Source: Lycorma delicatula (lineage: Eukaryota > Arthropoda > Insecta > Hemiptera > Fulgoridae). From it: a DNA stretch of 64,000 nucleotides. Where the stretch lies: positions 16,218,626 to 16,282,625 of the forward strand of contig NC_134457.1 in NCBI RefSeq assembly GCF_047948215.1, given 5' to 3'. Under the pieces are notes generated by a model. The model was not told the origin of the DNA, made no database searches, and saw only the letters and a list, made by a program, of their open reading frames with translations. Each line of letters opens with the position of its first letter. Position 1 is the stretch's first letter. Positions 58,680 through 64,000 of the stretch are shown piece after piece. Position numbers and translations under genes: made by a program.

Positions 58680-59583
58680 TTAAATTTTTTGTATTAACCC
58701 TATACTACGCAAAAACAGAAACATCCGGTTTAAAACCTCTTTATCTTTACACAAGATACCACGGATGTTTCTGGGTAGTTTAAATTTACGACGCAATGCC
58801 GCATAACATACGCAGTCCACGAGTATGTGGCGCACAGTCACGCGGCAGTTGCATCTTGCGCATAGAGGTGGTTGTCCTCTTGTAAACAGGTACACGTGTG
58901 TGACCCTCGTGTGTCCTATCCGCAATCGACAGATAACTACTTCCTCACGCCAGGGTTTTCTGTATGAGGAGTTCCATGGTAACACAGAATCTTTAATCTG
59001 ACGGAGTTTATTATCAACGGTAGCCGCCCAATCACCTTGCCACCTTGTTCTTAATAATTGTTTTACATAGTTAATGAAATCAGAAGTAGCAACTCGGGTG
59101 GTGAAAGGAGGCTGGTTACATGCTTCTTTGGCAGCGGAATCTGCATGTTCATTACCTGGAATCCCTACGTGGCTAGGGACCCAGCAAAAACTTAATTCTG
59201 TGTTGCGATTATTCAACTCAGCGATTGTGTTGTAAATTTCAATGACGATAGGATGTTTGGAATAAAAGTTTTTTAAGGCTTGGAGAGCACTACACGAGTC
59301 ACTGCAAATAAGAATTTTTCTATATTTAGGGTTAATGATGTTTAGAGCCTTATTTATAGCGTATAGTTCAGCGGTAAACACACTCGTAATACGGGTAGAC
59401 CAAACATATAAGTTCTCTCATTGACAACAAATGCATACCCAACTGTATCGTTTTGTTTCGATCCATCAGTGTATACAACCGCATCTGGTTTCATCTTGGA
59501 GAGAACACACTGAAACATTTGCTGAAAGACAATAGATGGTGTTGATTGTTTATTGTATGTAGTCAGGTCATAATTAAAATTTA
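58680..59583 (-). pseudogene. LINE ORF2 RNase H domain
   Basis: After the stop at 59,584 the frame is shifted. The RNase H then reads VVYTDGSK (first Asp, near 59,470), a one-base frameshift near 59,390, and then FTAELYAINKAL (Glu). Further on are ICSDSCSALQAL (Asp) and PSHVGIPGNEHADSAAKEA (last Asp), so all four acidic residues are legible. The C-terminal zinc-binding cluster is CARCNCRVTVRHILVDC. The end is FLRSIGLIQKI at 58,680. RNase H after the RT is typical of some Jockey/I/R1-group LINEs and supports that placement. Confidence 0.92.
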
Positions 59584-60450
59584 TTAAGGTTTATTCTCCA
59601 TGGAGGATATGAGCAAGGATACATAGGAAAGAATGAGTGTGTCAACATTTATATGCTGCAGCAGACGCCAGGTACGGACACCTACAGGTGCAGTACGACG
59701 TGGATGATCCTCATATTTTCCTAGATTAGGATTTCTAAAGACCGAGTCAAGAGCCGGGTGATTCGGCTGTCCTCTGAGATGAGCAAAATAAGATAATAAA
59801 AGCTGGTCTCGTCTATCCCAAAGTGATGGTTCACCACAGTCTACAAGTAAGCTTGCGACAGGACTTGATCTAAACGCGCCTGTGGCAAGCCGAAGGAAAG
59901 CATGATGTACACTATCCAGCATTTTAAGCACGAATTGACGAGCTGAAGAGTAGGCGACACAACCATAATCTAAACGGGAGCGAACAAAGGAATAGTAAAT
60001 ACGTATCATACATGACCTATCGGCTCCCCAGTTGGTGTTAGTAAGGACTCGCATCATATCTAGAAGTTTGGAACATTTTGTTTTCAATTCTTTTAAATGT
60101 TTGACCCAAGTAAAACGGCTCTCAAAAAATAAACCTAAAAACTTGACGTAAGTAGAGATAGTAATAGTCTCACCGTTCAGAAATATTTGCGGAATAGAAG
60201 GGTTTCGTAGCCGAGAAAAAACTACACATTTTGTTTTTTCGGATGAAAATGTGAAACCAGTAATCCTGGACCAAGCTTCAAGGTGAGATATAGTGTTCTG
60301 CAGTAGTCTCGCTGCTGTAGGTGTTGAACGGCTTGCAATATAGATAGCAAAGTCGTCAGCAAATAGAGAACATGAGACAGGAGCCTGCACACATTTGGTA
60401 ATATCGTTTATGGCTACAGAAAATAAGGTGGCACTTAATACACTATCTTG
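59584..60450 (-). pseudogene. LINE ORF2 late RT
   Basis: The frame begins at the deletion junction with QDSVLSATLFSVAINDI (motif B end). It continues with SCSLFADDFAIYIAS (motif C, both Asp present) and thumb-like sequence (SFVRSRLDYGCVAYSSA, LATGAFRSSPVASLL). It stops at 59,584. Motif A and the fingers are missing; by comparison with related LINEs roughly 0.6 kb is lost. Only a non-catalytic fragment could be made. Confidence 0.9.
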
Positions 60451-61679
60451 TAACGTTGAAAATCGTTATTATATGATGAGGTGAGAGACACCGAGCGGAA
60501 AGATTTTGCTAGACTATTTGCCACTTCCGAGGATAATGAAAGGAGTTCTCGTTCATCAAGAAGACCAAGAATAGATTGTTTCGGTGATCCGAAAATTGCA
60601 CGAATTTTCTTCCTTACAGTAGACGTGGGAGTAGTGCGTGAGATAGTGCTCACGTATTTCGTCCATGAATTCCTCTTAGCGTCCAAGAATACTCGACGGC
60701 ACACCGCTCTAGCCCTGCGGTATAAATTTAGATGTTCTGTTGTAGGCCTACGATTAAATTTTCGTAGTGCCTGTCGTCGATTCCTAATAGCATATTTGCA
60801 ATCATCGTTCCACCATGGAACGAAAGGACGTCTAGGGTTACCCGATGTTTGTGGGATATATCTGTTGGCATTCTCAAGTATCATGGACGTAAAAGAAGAA
60901 TATTGGTCGAGGATGTTCGCTTCATCGTCATACTGAGATTGGAATGCTTTATGGTATCCGTTCCAATCTGCCTTTTCAACAATCCATCTCCGTGGCCTTC
61001 TTTTAATCTCGCAGTCTACACCGAAACCAATAATAATTTGTCTATGATCACTGCCGTGAAAGTCATCACAAACAGACCAATTAAAATGAGGGAGCACATT
61101 CGGTGAGCATATGGAGAGATCAAGGTTAGATACAGTACCAGTTGATAAGGACATGAATGTAGGTGATCCATCATTCAGTAGGCAAAGGTCAAAGTCTTGT
61201 CTCAATCTGTTTATCATATTTCCTCGTGGAGGAAATATGATAGTGGAGCAGAAGGTTGAGCCCCAGGAAATATGATGGGCATTGAAGTCTCCTACTATTA
61301 ACGATGGAGATGGTATTTGCGTGAGGAGATTTGAGACATCTAAAGCACTGAACTCAGTGTTCGGTGAGAGATACAGATTGCAGATATGCAATTTTAAGGG
61401 AATAGAGACCTTTACTGCAATAGCAGGAATGACAGTGGTTAGTTGAATTCTTGTAGCAGACACCCCATTCTTCATGAAAATCGCTACTCCACCACTCTCC
61501 CTACTGTCTACTAGGCAGTCGTATCTCTCACAGAAGTATCCTCTGAGTGTAATTGGGTCATGTTGTAGAAGGTGAGTTTCTTGGAAACACATGATTAGTG
61601 GATCATGTGCGTGCGCTAGTACTCTGATATCTTCAATGCGGGACCGAATACTTCTAACATTCCACTGAATAATGTTCAT
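60435..61679 (-). pseudogene. LINE ORF2 endonuclease, ends at internal deletion
   Basis: A 414-codon open frame starting MNIIQWNVRSIRSR. Endonuclease motifs in order: IIQWN (Asn), MCFQETHL (Glu), SLIVGDFNAHHISWG (Asp/Asn), NLDLSIC and HGSDHRQIII (terminal His). All catalytic boxes are intact. A 14-bp-arm palindrome (61,212-61,242) adds residues around IIFPPRGNMI. After the linker (SWTKYVSTISR, FGSPKQSILGLL) the frame ends at FQRYKIVY. There a deletion fuses it out of frame to the late RT. This is the protein's first half only. Confidence 0.92.
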
Positions 61680-61718
61680 AAGTGTAAAAAAATAAATAAA
61701 AAAAAAAAGTTTCAGAAA

Positions 61719-63298
61719 TTATATAAAAATTAGTTTTAGGTGATTCGGTTTTTCTTTTTTGTATTTTTTTATTTTAAAGAACTCCGATGCCCTAGGGTCG
61801 GGTGGTTCTTCAACCATAACCTCCAGTAAATGAGGTGATGGTGGAGGAGATTTATTTGAATGGGTTGCTGCAGTTAACATCCCAGAGGTGGTGGTTATGT
61901 GGGTTCCCTTTACGGGGAGCTTATTAGGTGGCTTACTGCCAGCTGTGATAGTCGCTACTCGTGCTGGAACGACTTTGGGAGCAAGAACTTTCGTGTGTAT
62001 CACACTGTTGGATTCACTAACTGCGACGAAAGACGTTTTCTTCATCTTTGTCAGCTCTGAGATAGTGGCTGTAAGTGAAGCTACTTGATCAGAAAGCATC
62101 TGAACAAGTTTTTTAAGCTCATTGCAGGATCCGCATTGCTGATTATTAACATTTGTAGGAATTTGTTTAGATGTAGCGGTGGCAAAAGATACATCTGGTT
62201 TAACCAGGTTCCGTGAATTATTTAACTTTTTGTATTCTCTTCGTGCGGCCGGGAAAGATAGCTTTTGCTCCGTACAGATTTTGAGAATTGCCTTTTCTTC
62301 TTTAAAGATTGGGCAATCTCGGGAGCGGGCTGTGAGTGTGGACTGCAGTTTGCACATTTTTCAGTTTCTTCGCAGTTAGTGTCATTGTGACCTTCTTTAG
62401 CACATCGAGCACAGATCTCAGTTTTTGTACAAGATGTTGTAGTGTGACCAAAATCTTGGCATTTGAAACATCGCCGTGGGTTGGGTATGGATGGTCGTAC
62501 CCGAACCGAGAGGTAACCCACTTTAATCTTTTCTGGTGGAACAGGGAGATTAAATGTTAATATAAGAGACGGTGTCGGTTCTTCTGTTCCGTTCTGCCGT
62601 TTCATAATACGTTTCACTTCAACAACATCTTGGTGGCAAAGCTCGTCAACTATTTCATTGATATGTATATCTAAAAGGTCTCGACAAAAAATTACACCCC
62701 TGCTCGTATTTAAAGTTTTGTGGTTTTCAGCACTTATATTTATACCACCCATATTACGGAGACGTAAGATTGATCGACTCTGTTCGTCGTTGAATGTTTC
62801 AACCAGAATCGATCCATCGCGTAATTTCCTGATGTTCTTCGGGGAACCACTTGCACCTGTTACAGTTTTATTTATTAGGAAAGGTGAAACCTTTTGGAGG
62901 GAGCCACCTTCCTGACTATTTCCGAGAACAACGAATCGAATATTTTTAGTATTCAAGTCTAAAGATTTGTAGTTCTCTTCCATAGCACTTTTATCCTCGT
63001 CAGACAAAGCTGATCGAGGTCTCTTCGCAAGACTTAATTTGGTGGTTTTTTCAGATGGACCACCAACCATATTGGGATTTAATATAGGATCAGAAATTTT
63101 GGTCCCACGAGTACCGGCGAAAAATGGACCATTCCAGCAGAGCGCACGCGTACTGGAGCTAGAGCTAAGTACAACTGGGTTCGCCCTGGTGCCCAGAGGA
63201 CATCGTTCAAGACTCACTACGTAGAGCCATTCACCCATTGGCACGATTTGTTCCCACCTTGGGTTACAGTTGCATTTCGTAAGATGTCGCAACACCAC
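61719..63298 (-). pseudogene. LINE ORF1 (gag-like, CCHC zinc knuckles), frameshifted
   Basis: The first frame (63,298-62,222) encodes 358 residues. A Ser-rich N-terminus leads to a charged central part and zinc knuckles. These are CFKCQDFGHTTTSC (residues 277-290, C-X2-C-X4-H-X4-C), CARCAKEGHNDTNC (296-309) and the start of a third (CANC, from 315). Near 62,335 the frame shifts by one. The continuing protein is read in the second frame (RSRDCPIFKEEKAILKI to 61,719), with a Leu-rich stretch possibly coiled-coil (LKKLVQMLSDQVASLTATIS). ORF1 proteins of this type bind LINE RNA. The start at 63,298 is the first Met, though the early residues look leader-like, so the true start may lie further in. 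Confidence 0.88.
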
Positions 63299-63518
63299 CG
63301 AGTGTTAATGTAAGAAATATCAGTGTAGGATGTTGTGTAATTTTGTGAGTGTGTATGTTGTAATTTATGTAGTGTTTTTGGTGTAGTATATGTGTATAAT
63401 GTAAAGTGTTCTGCAGCTCACTGTATAATGAGAAGAATAGCTGCAGAGGCTAGGCCCGTGGGGACGCCAACCCCCAAAGTCTTAAAGAATAAGACTCCCC
63501 GTCGGGGTAGTGGGGTAA

Positions 63519-64000
63519 TGAGTAAATATATAAGTAAGGGGATTTCAACAATTTTGAAGGAAAAATGAAATGTAGATGAGCAGGATGATTGAGGTAATGC
63601 AGAATCAGGGAGAAAAAGTACATTGTTGGGGAGAAAACAGAAATATGGTTGAAAAAACAAATTACACCAAGTAATCTGGAAAATACAATAGTCAAGATAT
63701 TTAATGAAATTAATGAACAATCTACTTAAAACTTAATTTTTAAAATGACATAAACATAAAGATAGATAATATTAAAAAAGAAAACTGGGAAAAATATGAA
63801 AATTGAAAAAAATGTCTAAATTAAATAAATATTTTAAAAATTAAGATTTAAAGATCAAATAAAGAAAAAACAAATTTTTTATATGATTATAAAATAATTA
63901 TTAAGATAATCATTCTTAAACATATCAATAAATGAAAACAAAATAAAATTGCAGGAAAAAAATGTAAATAAATAATAAACAGAAAATCAAGAGCAGAGGT
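63519..64000. other. AT-rich flank, nothing recognised
   Basis: Composition drops abruptly to AT-rich after the LINE 5' border. No reading frame or repeat recognised. Confidence 0.55.

Larger units (their letters stand above)
58261..63507 (-). mobile_element. Jockey-like LINE with internal deletion
   Basis: A minus-strand element of 5.2 kb. It has a GC-richer 5' leader (63,300-63,507), ORF1 (gag-like), ORF2 endonuclease, a deletion that removes the early RT, the late RT, RNase H, a 3' untranslated region with an internal duplication, and a 23-nt A tail (T run 58,261-58,283). A candidate TSD is TAGTGGAGTAA (58,250-58,260) versus TAGTGGGGTAA (63,508-63,518), one mismatch. Confidence 0.9.

Noticed and set aside
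62336..62560. CCHC zinc knuckles as a host nucleic-acid-binding gene
   Set aside because: The knuckles lie on the minus strand directly upstream of a LINE endonuclease and match a gag-like ORF1; a separate host gene is not needed.

Overview
The window looks like insect (arthropod) nuclear DNA. It is strongly AT-rich, shows no operon or ribosome-binding-site logic, and contains several transposon groups typical of insects: mariner/Tc1, Merlin, pogo-like, Jockey-like, R1-like and RTE-like LINEs, Penelope-like elements and tRNA-derived SINEs. I cannot name the species. A hemipteran is plausible, but that is a guess. I found no host protein-coding gene, rRNA or functional tRNA gene. Nearly everything recognisable is a transposable element (TE) or TE relic, lying in AT-rich, intron-like or intergenic sequence.

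Layout. 0.5-4.8 kb: a dead mariner, a LINE scrap carrying two palindromes, a Penelope-like reverse transcriptase (RT) relic, a mariner end and an old Jockey-like LINE relic. 7.7-8.5 kb: a large inverted plus direct repeat. 8.7-10 kb: a SINE-1 copy and an R1-like LINE tail. 10-16 kb: a quiet AT-rich block. 16.1-18.8 kb: SINE-1, a LINE scrap, an internally deleted mariner and SINE-2. 19.2-28.7 kb: LINE-rich, with a 5'-truncated LINE flanked by a 13-bp target-site duplication (TSD), a CR1-like tail, a second fragment of the first LINE family, and a nearly complete RTE-like element whose in-frame stops are both TGA. 29.2-35.5 kb: palindromes, an R1-like tail, an antisense mariner relic, a nearly intact 1.3-kb Tc1/mariner-type element and a SINE-1. 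35.5-49.4 kb: mostly unrecognised AT-rich DNA with a Penelope-like GIY-YIG relic, a SINE-2 and two IS630/Tc1-type transposase relics. 49.4-64 kb: a Jockey-like LINE 3' end, a pogo-like element, a 3.1-kb nested Merlin complex and a 5.2-kb Jockey-like LINE with an internal deletion.

How the parts relate. No gene here works as a pathway. The LINEs could once have supplied RT to the SINEs, whose copies carry 13-17 bp TSDs. Two features stand out. First, a Merlin element with about 100-bp terminal inverted repeats (TIRs) and an 8-bp TSD (54,912-58,075) has been invaded by two SINEs, a foldback sequence and a mariner. Second, there is an excess of short, near-perfect, small-loop inverted duplications, several of them demonstrably extra relative to related TE copies. 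These suggest recurrent template-switch or snap-back mutation.

Limits: all translations and alignments were done by eye, relic boundaries are approximate, and clade names below the superfamily level are tentative.
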